Shown here piece by piece: positions 1 to 6,200 of a stretch of 6,744 bases of DNA. The position numbers and the translations under genes were made by a program. Position 1 is the stretch's first letter. The number at the start of each line of letters is the position of its first letter. The stretch is taken from the NCBI GenBank assembly GCA_023432075.1, contig JAEYVD010000578.1, positions 1 to 6,744 on the forward strand, written 5' to 3'. The notes beneath the pieces are model-generated. The model was not told where the DNA came from, ran no database searches, and saw only the letters and a program-made list of their open reading frames with translations. Source of the stretch: Pseudomonadota bacterium (GTDB lineage: Bacteria; Pseudomonadota; Gammaproteobacteria; Burkholderiales; Burkholderiaceae_B).

Positions 1-27
1 CATTCCTTAACCATCCTCCAACTTTAA

Positions 28-40
28 CCCGCGCTGCGGG
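28..40 (+). other. small hairpin just upstream of gpmA start
   Basis: CCCGC (28-32) and GCGGG (36-40) can pair as a 5-bp stem with a 3-nt loop, ending 11 nt before the gpmA ATG. No T-run follows, so it is not an intrinsic terminator. It occupies the place where a Shine-Dalgarno sequence would be expected, and no clear AGGAG-like site is visible there. It could modulate gpmA translation or be chance in GC-rich DNA. The gpmA promoter must lie mostly upstream of the window; nothing convincing is visible in the first 51 bases. Confidence 0.3.
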
Positions 41-51
41 CGCCCCAAACC

Positions 52-804
52 ATGCACAAACTCGTACTGATGCGCCACGGTGAAAGCCAGTGGAATCTTG
101 AAAACCGTTTCACCGGCTGGACCGACGTCGACCTGACCGACACGGGCCGCGAACAGGCCCGCAAGGCGGGCGAACTGCTCAAGAAGGAAGGCTTTGCGTT
201 TGACCTGGCCTACACCTCCGTGCTCAAGCGCGCCATCCGCACCCTGTGGATCGCGCTGGACGCCATGGACGCCATGTACACCCCGGTCGGCGTGAACTGG
301 CGCCTGAACGAGCGCCATTACGGCGCCCTGCAAGGCCTGAACAAGTCCGAAACCGCCGCCAAGTACGGCGACGAGCAGGTGCTGATCTGGCGCCGCGCCT
401 ATGCCATCGCCCCGGAACCGTTGTCTCTGGACGACGAACGCCACCCGCGTTTTGACAGCCGCTACGCCAAGATCCCCGCCGACCAGCTGCCCGCCACCGA
501 GTGCTTGAAAGACACCGTGGCCCGCGTGCTGCCGTTCTGGAACGAATCGATCGCCCCGGCCATCCGTTCCGGCCGCAAGGTGCTGATCGCCGCCCACGGC
601 AACAGCCTGCGCGCCCTGATCAAGCATCTGGACAACGTGTCGGACGACGACATCGTCAACCTGAACATTCCGACCGGCCAGCCGCTCGTCTATGAACTGG
701 ATGATGACCTGCGCCCGATCCGCCACTATTATCTGGGCGATGCCGCCGAGATCGAGGCGGCCATGGCTGCGGTTGCAGCCCAGGGCAAGGCCAAGAAGGA
801 CTGA
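52..804 (+). CDS. gpmA: 2,3-bisphosphoglycerate-dependent phosphoglycerate mutase
   Basis: This cytoplasmic glycolytic/gluconeogenic enzyme interconverts 3- and 2-phosphoglycerate through a phosphohistidine intermediate, primed by 2,3-bisphosphoglycerate. The 250-residue protein has the usual bacterial dPGM length. Visible motifs are the N-terminal RHGES (residues 8-12, phospho-acceptor His9), SVLKRAIRT with Arg60, LNERHYG with the acid/base Glu87, paired Arg114-Arg115, and the second catalytic His182 in AAHGNSLRA. All family-critical residues are present, so it should be active. The start is fixed by the family N-terminus ([10 protein letters not shown]), although no good ribosome binding site precedes it. 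The stop is 7 nt before the envC-like gene, and the AAGGA at its own 3' end serves that gene, so the two are probably co-transcribed. E. coli has the unrelated cofactor-independent mutase at the equivalent position before envC. Confidence 0.97.
   Translation: MHKLVLMRHGESQWNLENRFTGWTDVDLTDTGREQARKAGELLKKEGFAFDLAYTSVLKRAIRTLWIALDAMDAMYTPVGVNWRLNERHYGALQGLNKSETAAKYGDEQVLIWRRAYAIAPEPLSLDDERHPRFDSRYAKIPADQLPATECLKDTVARVLPFWNESIAPAIRSGRKVLIAAHGNSLRALIKHLDNVSDDDIVNLNIPTGQPLVYELDDDLRPIRHYYLGDAAEIEAAMAAVAAQGKAKKD
796..800 (+). promoter_or_regulatory. ribosome binding site that decides the envC-like start
   Basis: AAGGA lies inside the last codons of gpmA, 11 nt before the ATG at 812. The same frame stays open upstream to an ATG at 692, but that stretch overlaps gpmA and encodes Arg/Trp-rich nonsense, whereas the ATG at 812 begins a proper signal peptide. 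The site therefore supports 812 as the true start and suggests translational coupling to gpmA. Confidence 0.7.
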
Positions 805-811
805 TATCTCT

Positions 812-2413
812 ATGCGTCGCACGGCGGGGTTGTTGTTGGCGGTCATGTTGGCCAGTGGGACGCTGCCTGCGCGCGCCGCGCCCAGCGACCTCGCCGGGCG
901 CCAGTCCGATGCCGAGAAACAGCAGGCCGCGTTGCGCGATCGCATCGAGAGCCTGCAAAAGGAAATCGATGACCGCGAGGCCGCCCGCAAAGAGGCGGCC
1001 GACGCGCTCAAGCAGTCGGAATCGTCGATTTCCCGGATCAACCTGCGCCTGAAGGAATTGGCCGAGGCCAACCGCAAGGCGACAGCCGACCTCGCGTCGC
1101 TGGAAAAGCAGATCGCCGCGCAGGAGGCCGTGCTGGCCAAGCGCCGCGTCGAACTGGCCGACCAGCTGCGCACCCAATACACCAGCGGCCTGTCGCCCTG
1201 GACGGCGCTGCTCTCCGGCGACGATCCCCAGGTGCTGGGCCGCAATCTGGGCTATCTGGACTACGTGTCCCGCGCCCGGGCCGACGCTGTCAAAGCCTTG
1301 CGGGCCGACATCGACCGCCTGGCGGCGTTGCAAGCCCGCGCGGATGAACGCCGCGCCGAAATCGAAAAAGGGGTCGCCGAGACCTCCGAACAGAAAACCG
1401 CGCTGGTCGCGCAGCAAAAAGAGCGCGCCAGCCTGCTGGCCCAGCTGGAAGGGCAGATCGCCGCCCAGCGCGCCGAGGCCAACAAGCTCGGACGTGACGA
1501 CCAGCGCCTGTCGCGGCTCATCACCGATCTGGACGCGGCGATTGCCAAGCAGATCGAGGAAGCGCGCAAGGCGGAAGAGGCGCGCAAGCGCGCCGAGGAA
1601 GTCCGCCGGGCCGAGGAGGCGCGGCGTGCGGCCGAGGAAGCCCGCCGCGTGGCCGAAGAAACCAAGAAGCGCGCCGAGGCCGAGCGCCGCGCGCAAGATG
1701 CCCGCCGCAAGGCCGAGGCGGATCGCAAGGTCGCCGAGGACGGCGCCCGCCGCGACAACGAAGCCCGCGAGGCCGCCCAGGCGCGCGAACAGGGCGAGGC
1801 GGCCGCCCGCCAGAATCGGGGCCCGGTGGCCGTGGCCGACCCGGATGCCGCCGGATTGCGTCCCGCCGAGCAGCGCCAGACCCGCATTGGCGGCCCTGCC
1901 GACGCGCCGGCGCAAACAAAGCCTGCTGAACCGCCCAAAAAGACGGAACCGATTGACGAGCCCGCCACTCCAACGCGCAGTGCATCGGCTCAGCAGACCG
2001 CAAAGGCGCCGCCCGTGGGCGGCGGCAGTGGTCTGCGGCACGGGCTGACCATGCCGGTGCGCGGCCAGGTGCAGGGCAGGTTCGGGGTGGATCGCCCGGA
2101 CGGGGGCGTATGGCGGGGCGTGGTGCTGCGCGCGCCAGAAGGGACGCCCGTCAAGGTGGTGGCCCCCGGTACTGTGGTTTACGCCGATTGGCTGCGCGGC
2201 TTTGGCAACCTGATCATTGTGGATCATGGCCAGCAGTACCTGACCGTCTATGCTTACAACCAGAGCCTGCTCAAACGGGTGGGCGATCCGGTGGCGGGCG
2301 GCGATACTATTGCAACCGTGGGCGCAACCGGCGGCCAAGTGGAATCCGGCCTATACTTTGAAATTCGCCATCGTGGCGCTCCAGTGGACCCGGCCCAATG
2401 GCTGGCGCAGTAG
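812..2413 (+). CDS. envC: EnvC-type murein hydrolase activator (degenerate LytM/M23 protein)
   Basis: This is a periplasmic activator of septal N-acetylmuramoyl-L-alanine amidases, by homology to E. coli EnvC, which is controlled by the division ABC complex FtsEX. The 533-residue protein has these parts: a signal peptide (1-22, RR then a hydrophobic core, likely cut after ARA22); a coiled coil (about 26-126); a family-typical turn LSPWTALLSGDDP...YLDYVSRAR (127-156); a second coiled coil (to about 247); a highly charged Ala/Glu/Arg helix (about 248-332); a Pro-rich linker (about 334-410); and a LytM domain (411-533). Against the active M23 pattern HxxxD / YxH / HxH, the sequence reads W434...V438, Y482 and G513-L-Y515, so the zinc and catalytic positions are gone, as in EnvC itself. 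It should therefore bind and activate rather than cleave. It is over 100 residues longer than E. coli EnvC because of the charged helix and linker. The amidase partner and FtsX are not in the window. Confidence 0.88.
   Translation: MRRTAGLLLAVMLASGTLPARAAPSDLAGRQSDAEKQQAALRDRIESLQKEIDDREAARKEAADALKQSESSISRINLRLKELAEANRKATADLASLEKQIAAQEAVLAKRRVELADQLRTQYTSGLSPWTALLSGDDPQVLGRNLGYLDYVSRARADAVKALRADIDRLAALQARADERRAEIEKGVAETSEQKTALVAQQKERASLLAQLEGQIAAQRAEANKLGRDDQRLSRLITDLDAAIAKQIEEARKAEEARKRAEEVRRAEEARRAAEEARRVAEETKKRAEAERRAQDARRKAEADRKVAEDGARRDNEAREAAQAREQGEAAARQNRGPVAVADPDAAGLRPAEQRQTRIGGPADAPAQTKPAEPPKKTEPIDEPATPTRSASAQQTAKAPPVGGGSGLRHGLTMPVRGQVQGRFGVDRPDGGVWRGVVLRAPEGTPVKVVAPGTVVYADWLRGFGNLIIVDHGQQYLTVYAYNQSLLKRVGDPVAGGDTIATVGATGGQVESGLYFEIRHRGAPVDPAQWLAQ
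1553..1807 (+). repeat. degenerate Ala/Glu/Arg-rich coding repeat
   Basis: Within the envC-like gene, residues of about 248-332 are built from recurring EEARR, AEEARK and RAEEVRR-like units (codons GCC/GCG, GAG/GAA, CGC/AAG). The translated segment is predicted to be a long single alpha helix or coiled coil, resembling the TolA stalk in composition. The nucleotide repetition is imperfect but dense, so the segment is a likely site of length variation between strains. It separates the conserved coiled-coil part from the Pro-rich linker and the LytM domain. Confidence 0.7.
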
Positions 2414-2484
2414 ATGTAGGTTGGCCGGTCGTGCTCCGGTTTGCTGGGATGCGATCGGCGTAGACGCTGTCGGTAAATGAATGT

Positions 2485-2515
2485 CGTTGGAAAAATACCG
2501 TTGGTAAATTACCAA
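2485..2515 (+). promoter_or_regulatory. tandem operator-like repeat with perfect palindrome before ctpA
   Basis: CGTTGGAAAAATACC (2485-2499) and CGTTGGTAAATTACC (2499-2513) match at 13 of 15 positions with a 14-bp period. The second unit lies in a perfect palindrome, TTGGTAA-A-TTACCAA (2501-2515). The patch is markedly AT-rich against its surroundings and ends 34 nt before the ctpA ATG. This looks like tandem binding sites for a dimeric regulator. I could not place a convincing -35/-10 pair around it, and the cognate regulator is unknown. Confidence 0.45.
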
Positions 2516-2538
2516 ACCCATCGGCGAAAACAAAATTC

Positions 2539-2544
2539 GGGAAG
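2539..2544 (+). promoter_or_regulatory. ribosome binding site that decides the ctpA start
   Basis: GGGAAG sits 5 nt before the ATG at 2550. An in-frame GTG at 2544 overlaps this site and has no separate Shine-Dalgarno, so the ATG (protein beginning MGTRKFRG) is preferred. Confidence 0.65.
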
Positions 2545-2549
2545 TGTGC

Positions 2550-3995
2550 ATGGGCACTCGTAAGTTTCGCGGTTTCGGTCTGATTGCCATCGGTGCGGTG
2601 GCTGGCGTGTTGCTGAGTGTTGGCGTGACTGCGGTCGCCCAGCGCGGCAGCCCCCTGCCTCTGGACGAGCTCAGGCAACTGAGCAATGTGTTTGCCGCCA
2701 TCAAGAACAACTACGTCGAGGCCGTCGACGACAAGACCCTGATCGACAATGCCATCTCAGGCATGGTGTCGAATCTGGATCCCCACTCCGCCTATCTGGA
2801 TGCCGACGCCTTCCGCGAAATGCAGACCGCGACGCAAGGCGAGTTCGGCGGCCTGGGCATCGAGGTCGGCGCCGAAGACGGCTTCGTGAAGGTCATCTCG
2901 CCCATCGAAGACACGCCCGCCGCCCGCGCGGGCGTCATGGCTGGCGACCTCATCATCAAGATCGACGACACGCCCACCAAGGGCATGACCCTGAACGACG
3001 CGGTCAAGCTCATGCGCGGCGCGCCCAAGTCGCCCATCACCCTGACGATCATGCGCGCCGACCGGCCGCAGCCGATCGTCTTGAAGATCGTGCGCGACAT
3101 CATCAAGGTGCGCAGCGTGCGCAGCAAGATGCTGGACAACGGCATCGCCTACGTGCGTGTCGCCCAGTTCCAGGAAAAGACCGGCGCCGACCTCGCCCGC
3201 CAGCTCAAGGAGCTGGGCGCGAAGGAACCGCCCAAGGGTCTTGTGCTGGATCTTCGCAACGACCCGGGTGGCCTGTTGACCAGCGCCATCGGCGTGTCCG
3301 GCGCGTTCCTGCCGCCCGATGCGCTCATCGTGTCCACGGACGGCCGCACCCCGGACGCCCGCCACAAGTACCTGGCCACGCCGTCGGAATTCGCTCGCGG
3401 CGAAAGCAACTACCTGTCCGGCCTGCCGGCCTGGACCAAGACGGTCCCGATGGTGGTGCTGGTGAACGTGGGCTCGGCTTCGGCATCCGAAATCGTGGCC
3501 GGCGCGCTGCAGGACCACAAGCGCGCCAAGGTGCTGGGCAACCGTACGTTCGGCAAGGGCTCCGTGCAGGTGATCCTGCCGCTGTCCGAATCCACTGCGG
3601 TCAAGCTCACCACGTCGCGCTACTTCACGCCCAGCGGCCGCTCCATCCAGGCGACCGGCATCGAACCGGACTACGTCGTTGCCGACACGGCCGACGGCGA
3701 CCTGTTCCGCCTGCCGCGAGAAGCCGACCTGCAACGTCACCTGTCGAACCAGCAGACCACCAACGAAATCAAGTCCAGCGCCGACCAGGACAACGTGGAA
3801 CTGCCGGCCAAGGTGTTTGAATTCGGCGGCAAGGACGACTTCCAGCTTCAGCAGGCGCTGAACCTGCTGGCCGGCAAGCCGGTGCAGAAGGGCTCGGCCC
3901 GCGCCCAGGCCAAGGCTGACGCCAAGGCTGGCGGCGGGACGCCCCAGCGCATGAAGATCACGCCGACCGGAGTCGAGCCCAGCAAGGACAAATGA
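2550..3995 (+). CDS. ctpA: carboxyl-terminal processing protease, S41 family with PDZ domain
   Basis: This is a periplasmic serine protease that recognises and trims or degrades proteins from exposed C-termini. The 481-residue protein starts with a basic N-terminus and a hydrophobic segment (about 8-30), either a signal peptide cut near AVA30 or a membrane anchor. A short helical region (about 38-95) follows, then a PDZ domain with the GGLGIEV carboxylate-binding loop (about 98-180), then the S41 core with LDLRNDPGG. The catalytic Ser311 lies in GSASASE and Lys336 in FGKGSVQ. Their 25-residue spacing, with Gln340 four residues on, matches the Ser-Lys-Gln arrangement of CtpB and Tsp, so the enzyme looks intact. 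The C-terminus is a low-complexity Ala/Lys/Gly tail. It follows the EnvC-like gene after 136 nt, and its stop overlaps the next start by 4 nt. In Pseudomonas the related CtpA degrades cell-wall hydrolases with a lipoprotein adaptor; a similar role here is inference. Confidence 0.94.
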   Translation: MGTRKFRGFGLIAIGAVAGVLLSVGVTAVAQRGSPLPLDELRQLSNVFAAIKNNYVEAVDDKTLIDNAISGMVSNLDPHSAYLDADAFREMQTATQGEFGGLGIEVGAEDGFVKVISPIEDTPAARAGVMAGDLIIKIDDTPTKGMTLNDAVKLMRGAPKSPITLTIMRADRPQPIVLKIVRDIIKVRSVRSKMLDNGIAYVRVAQFQEKTGADLARQLKELGAKEPPKGLVLDLRNDPGGLLTSAIGVSGAFLPPDALIVSTDGRTPDARHKYLATPSEFARGESNYLSGLPAWTKTVPMVVLVNVGSASASEIVAGALQDHKRAKVLGNRTFGKGSVQVILPLSESTAVKLTTSRYFTPSGRSIQATGIEPDYVVADTADGDLFRLPREADLQRHLSNQQTTNEIKSSADQDNVELPAKVFEFGGKDDFQLQQALNLLAGKPVQKGSARAQAKADAKAGGGTPQRMKITPTGVEPSKDK

Positions 3996-4750
3996 ACGAC
4001 GAGCAACTGCTGCGCTACGCCCGCCACATCCTGCTGGACGAACTCGGGATCGAAGGGCAGGAAAAACTGCTGGCGGCGCGTGTGCTCATCGTGGGGGCGG
4101 GCGGATTGGGTTCGCCCGCCGCGCTCTACCTGGCCACCGCTGGCGTGGGCGACATCACGCTGGCCGACGACGACGTCGTCGAACTGAGCAACCTGCAACG
4201 CCAGATCCTGCACACGACCGCCAGCGTCGGCCGTCCCAAGGCCGAGTCCGGCCGCGACATGCTGGGCGCCTTCAATCCGCAGACCCGGGTCCATGCCCGG
4301 GTCGAGCGCTTGAAGGACCAGGCCCTGTCCGACGCGGTCGCCCAGGCGGACCTGGTGCTGGACTGCACCGACAACTTCACCACCCGTCACGCCATCAACC
4401 GCGCCTGCGTGCAGCATCGCAAGCCGCTGGTCTCCGGCGCCGCGATCCGCTTTGACGGCCAGGTCAGTGTCTACGATCTGCGCGACGACAACGCGCCGTG
4501 TTATCACTGCCTGTTTCCCGAGGCGGACGACGTCGAGGAAGCCAACTGCGCCACCATGGGCGTGTTCGCGCCGGTGGTCGGCATTATCGGCAGCATGCAG
4601 GCCGCCGAAGCCCTGAAGCTGCTGTCCGGGGTGGGCGAAAGCCTGTCCGGGCGCCTGCAATGGCTGGACGTGCGCACCATGCAATGGCGCAGCGTCAACG
4701 TGCAGCGCGACCCGGAATGCACCGTCTGCGGGCATCGCGGGCACGCGTAA
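3992..4750 (+). CDS. moeB: MoeB/ThiF/HesA-family sulfur-carrier protein adenylyltransferase
   Basis: This cytoplasmic E1-like enzyme uses ATP to adenylate the C-terminal Gly-Gly of a small sulfur carrier: MoaD (molybdopterin synthesis) for MoeB, or ThiS (thiamine) for ThiF. The 252-residue protein is close in length to E. coli MoeB and lacks the rhodanese domain of longer homologues. It has the nucleotide-binding glycine loop GAGGLG (35-40) and Arg11, Arg70 (SNLQRQ), Lys83 and Asp127 (DCTDN), which match catalytic Arg14, Arg73, Lys86 and Asp130 of E. coli MoeB. Two zinc pairs are visible: CYHC (170/173) and CTVC (243/246). Cys186 in the EEANC loop is at the position of the ThiF acyl-disulfide cysteine. 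The ATG overlaps the ctpA stop (ATGA), with AAGGA at 3984-3988, so translation is probably coupled. Sequence alone does not settle MoeB versus ThiF; no moa or thi gene is in the window. Confidence 0.88.
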   Translation: MNDEQLLRYARHILLDELGIEGQEKLLAARVLIVGAGGLGSPAALYLATAGVGDITLADDDVVELSNLQRQILHTTASVGRPKAESGRDMLGAFNPQTRVHARVERLKDQALSDAVAQADLVLDCTDNFTTRHAINRACVQHRKPLVSGAAIRFDGQVSVYDLRDDNAPCYHCLFPEADDVEEANCATMGVFAPVVGIIGSMQAAEALKLLSGVGESLSGRLQWLDVRTMQWRSVNVQRDPECTVCGHRGHA

Positions 4751-4797
4751 AACTGCCCGTATTGCACCCAGGGACAATACTAAAGGTTTCAAATACC

Positions 4798-4806
4798 TGC
4801 TATAAC
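4798..4806 (+). promoter_or_regulatory. candidate extended -10 promoter for the diguanylate cyclase gene
   Basis: TGCTATAAC fits the extended -10 form TGnTATAAT with one mismatch, in an AT-richer patch of the 103-nt gap after moeB. No good -35 lies at 16-18 nt, which extended -10 promoters can tolerate. Transcription would begin near 4813, giving a leader of about 40 nt to the GTG at 4854. An imperfect ATTG...CAAT hairpin (4761-4778) follows moeB but has no T-run, so moeB read-through is possible. Confidence 0.45.
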
Positions 4807-4833
4807 GCCAGCCAGCCTACTGAATTCGGGTAG

Positions 4834-4869
4834 ATGGCCATGGATATGACGGCGTGGATACAGGATTGA
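4834..4869 (+). other. possible 11-codon leader ORF overlapping the GGDEF gene start
   Basis: Three ATGs at 4834, 4840 and 4846 share one frame (MAMDMTAWIQD, then TGA at 4867-4869), shifted by one base from the diguanylate cyclase gene. A GGG at 4828-4830 lies at workable distance from the ATG at 4840. The stop overlaps a TTG codon (4866) of the cyclase frame as TTGA. It may be a translated leader coupling into the cyclase, a chance ORF, or the true N-terminus displaced by a one-base indel. No in-frame ATG exists for the cyclase itself between the upstream stop at 4821 and 4854. Confidence 0.25.
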
Positions 4870-6044
4870 AGTTCAGCCTGCCCAAGTGGCGGCTGACGCG
4901 CTGGCTGACACATTCCGGTCATGACACGCCGGCGGACATCCGCGCGGCGCTCATCGCCAGTCTGTTCGGCACGCTTCCCATTTTTGCCGGCGGGGTCATC
5001 AACACGCTGATGATCTCGGGCGTCGTCGCGTGGCGCCGGCCCGAACCGCTCTACGTCTCTTGGCTGATCCTAGAGATCGTGCTCGCGCTAGTGCGCGTCA
5101 CGATTCTGCGCGCCGCCCTGCGGGCGGCCCCCAAGGGCGGCAACACCTATACCGATCTGTACATCCTGCTGGCGCTGCTCTGGGCGTTCAGCGTGGGATA
5201 TGGCGTGTTCGTCACCTTGCTCAATGGCGACTGGCTTGCGGCGACGCTGGCCGGGGTATCGTGCGGCGCCATGGCCGGGGGGATCTGCTTTCGCAACTAT
5301 GGCGCGCCCAGGCGGGTGGGCGCCATGATCTTCCTGAGCCTGGGCCCCATGTGCCTGGGCGCCCTGTTCACGGGCGAATGGGTCATGGCGATCGTCTTTA
5401 TCCAGATCCCGTTTTATCTCATCAGCATGGTCATCGCCTCGCACCGGCTCAACCGCATTCTGGTGTCCACCATGCTGGCGGAACGGGACAGCGACCGGCG
5501 CGCCAGCGAAGACGCGCTGACAGGCCTGGCCAACCGCGCCGGCCTGCTGGCGGCGCTGGAGCGCGTGTGTTCCAGCGCGCGCGGCCATGACAGCGCCGCC
5601 GCGCTGTTGTACATGGACATGGACGATTTCAAGCGGATCAACGACACCCACGGCCACGCCGGGGGCGATCAGGTGCTCAAGACCATCGCGGACCGCATGC
5701 GGGCCATGCTGCGGGTGGACGACGTTGCCGCGCGAATCGGCGGCGACGAATTCATCGTTTTGGTCACCGGCATCGACGCCACGGCGGCGCTTCGGCTGGG
5801 CGAGCATCTACTGCGCGACGTCTCCCAGCCCATCACGCTGACCGATGGCAACCGGGTCTGCGTGGGGCTGTCCATCGGGATTTCGATCATGTCGGGCGCC
5901 AACCGCACTCCCCAAGGGGCGCTGGATTCGGCCGACGCGGCGCTGTATCGGGCCAAGGCGCAGGGCGGCCGCTGCTGCGTGGTCGACCAGGGTCAAGCCA
6001 TCGCCGAGAGCGAAGGGCTGCAAAGCGCGTCTGTCGCCGCTTGA
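4854..6044 (+). CDS. membrane-bound diguanylate cyclase (GGDEF)
   Basis: This is an inner-membrane protein with a cytoplasmic C-terminal domain that makes cyclic di-GMP from two GTP, the second messenger for surface attachment versus motility. The 396-residue protein has about six hydrophobic segments (near 31-55, 68-88, 100-123, 127-146, 155-172, 175-195), a short linker, and a GGDEF domain from about 215 to 378. Catalytic features are intact: DMDDFKRIND (metal-binding Asp255, Asn263), Asp272, and GGDEF at 296-300. An RVDD motif (287-290) sits exactly five residues before GGDEF, the classical RxxD inhibitory site, so product feedback is likely. There is no EAL domain. The membrane region matches no sensor domain I recognise. 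The start is uncertain: GTG at 4854 is used here because no in-frame ATG is available, but its Shine-Dalgarno is poor and TTG 4866 is an alternative. It appears to be transcribed on its own. Confidence 0.92.
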   Translation: MDTGLKFSLPKWRLTRWLTHSGHDTPADIRAALIASLFGTLPIFAGGVINTLMISGVVAWRRPEPLYVSWLILEIVLALVRVTILRAALRAAPKGGNTYTDLYILLALLWAFSVGYGVFVTLLNGDWLAATLAGVSCGAMAGGICFRNYGAPRRVGAMIFLSLGPMCLGALFTGEWVMAIVFIQIPFYLISMVIASHRLNRILVSTMLAERDSDRRASEDALTGLANRAGLLAALERVCSSARGHDSAAALLYMDMDDFKRINDTHGHAGGDQVLKTIADRMRAMLRVDDVAARIGGDEFIVLVTGIDATAALRLGEHLLRDVSQPITLTDGNRVCVGLSIGISIMSGANRTPQGALDSADAALYRAKAQGGRCCVVDQGQAIAESEGLQSASVAA

Positions 6045-6173
6045 AGGGACGGCGCGCCTGCCCTGCGGCCGCGAGGGTCCGAATCCGCCCACGTCCGGAC
6101 TCCTTTCACTGATTTCCGCTTTTTGCCATCCCGGTGCAATGGATCCCATCGCCGGCGCGCCGAAACAACAAAA
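6045..6173. other. intergenic region after the GGDEF gene
   Basis: No gene is seen here. CCCTGC/GCgAGGG (6061-6077) and GTCCG/CGGAC (6077-6081 with 6096-6100) can form GC-rich hairpins. Neither is followed directly by a T-run; the nearest is TTTTT at 6120-6124, about 20 nt on. Intrinsic termination is therefore unproven. GGCGCGCC occurs at both 6051-6058 and 6154-6161, probably by chance. Confidence 0.35.
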
Positions 6174-6186
6174 GTTATCAGATAAC
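6174..6186 (+). promoter_or_regulatory. perfect palindrome, likely operator of the GntR-type gene
   Basis: GTTATC-A-GATAAC is a perfect inverted repeat of 6-bp arms around one base. It covers the -35 region relative to the TATAAT at 6201. Short palindromes of this size and position are typical autorepressor sites of FadR-subfamily GntR proteins, and the next gene encodes one. Binding by that protein is inference. Confidence 0.55.
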
Positions 6187-6200
6187 CTGAAAAATCTGCC

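Noticed and set aside
692..811. Upstream extension of the envC-like gene to ATG 692
   Set aside because: The extension overlaps gpmA by over 100 nt, encodes unlikely sequence, and would bury the signal peptide that starts at 812.
7..1245. Minus-strand open frame spanning gpmA and the start of the envC-like gene
   Set aside because: It crosses two real plus-strand genes and shows no recognisable motif; it is a codon-bias shadow.
656..2338. Long minus-strand open frame opposite the envC-like gene (560 codons)
   Set aside because: It lies antisense to a clearly recognised gene, its translation is low-complexity Gly/Leu/Arg-rich with no domain, and such frames arise readily opposite GC-rich Ala/Glu/Arg codons.
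2501..2515. PdhR/FadR-type operator (TTGGT...ACCAA)
   Set aside because: The arms match the PdhR-like pattern, but the gap between them is five bases rather than three, so assignment to that family is not supported.
2757..3740. Minus-strand open frame opposite ctpA
   Set aside because: It is antisense to the PDZ and S41 domains and its His/Gly/Arg-rich translation resembles no protein family.
4761..4778. Intrinsic terminator after moeB
   Set aside because: ATTG/CAAT and CCC/GGG pair only with bulges, and there is no following T-run.
6061..6124. Intrinsic terminator after the GGDEF gene
   Set aside because: The hairpins at 6061-6077 and 6077-6100 have bulges or large loops, and the TTTTT tract is about 20 nt beyond the second one.
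6051..6161. GGCGCGCC at both 6051-6058 and 6154-6161 as a flanking repeat or attachment site
   Set aside because: Eight-base GC palindromes recur by chance in DNA of this composition, and nothing between them looks mobile.
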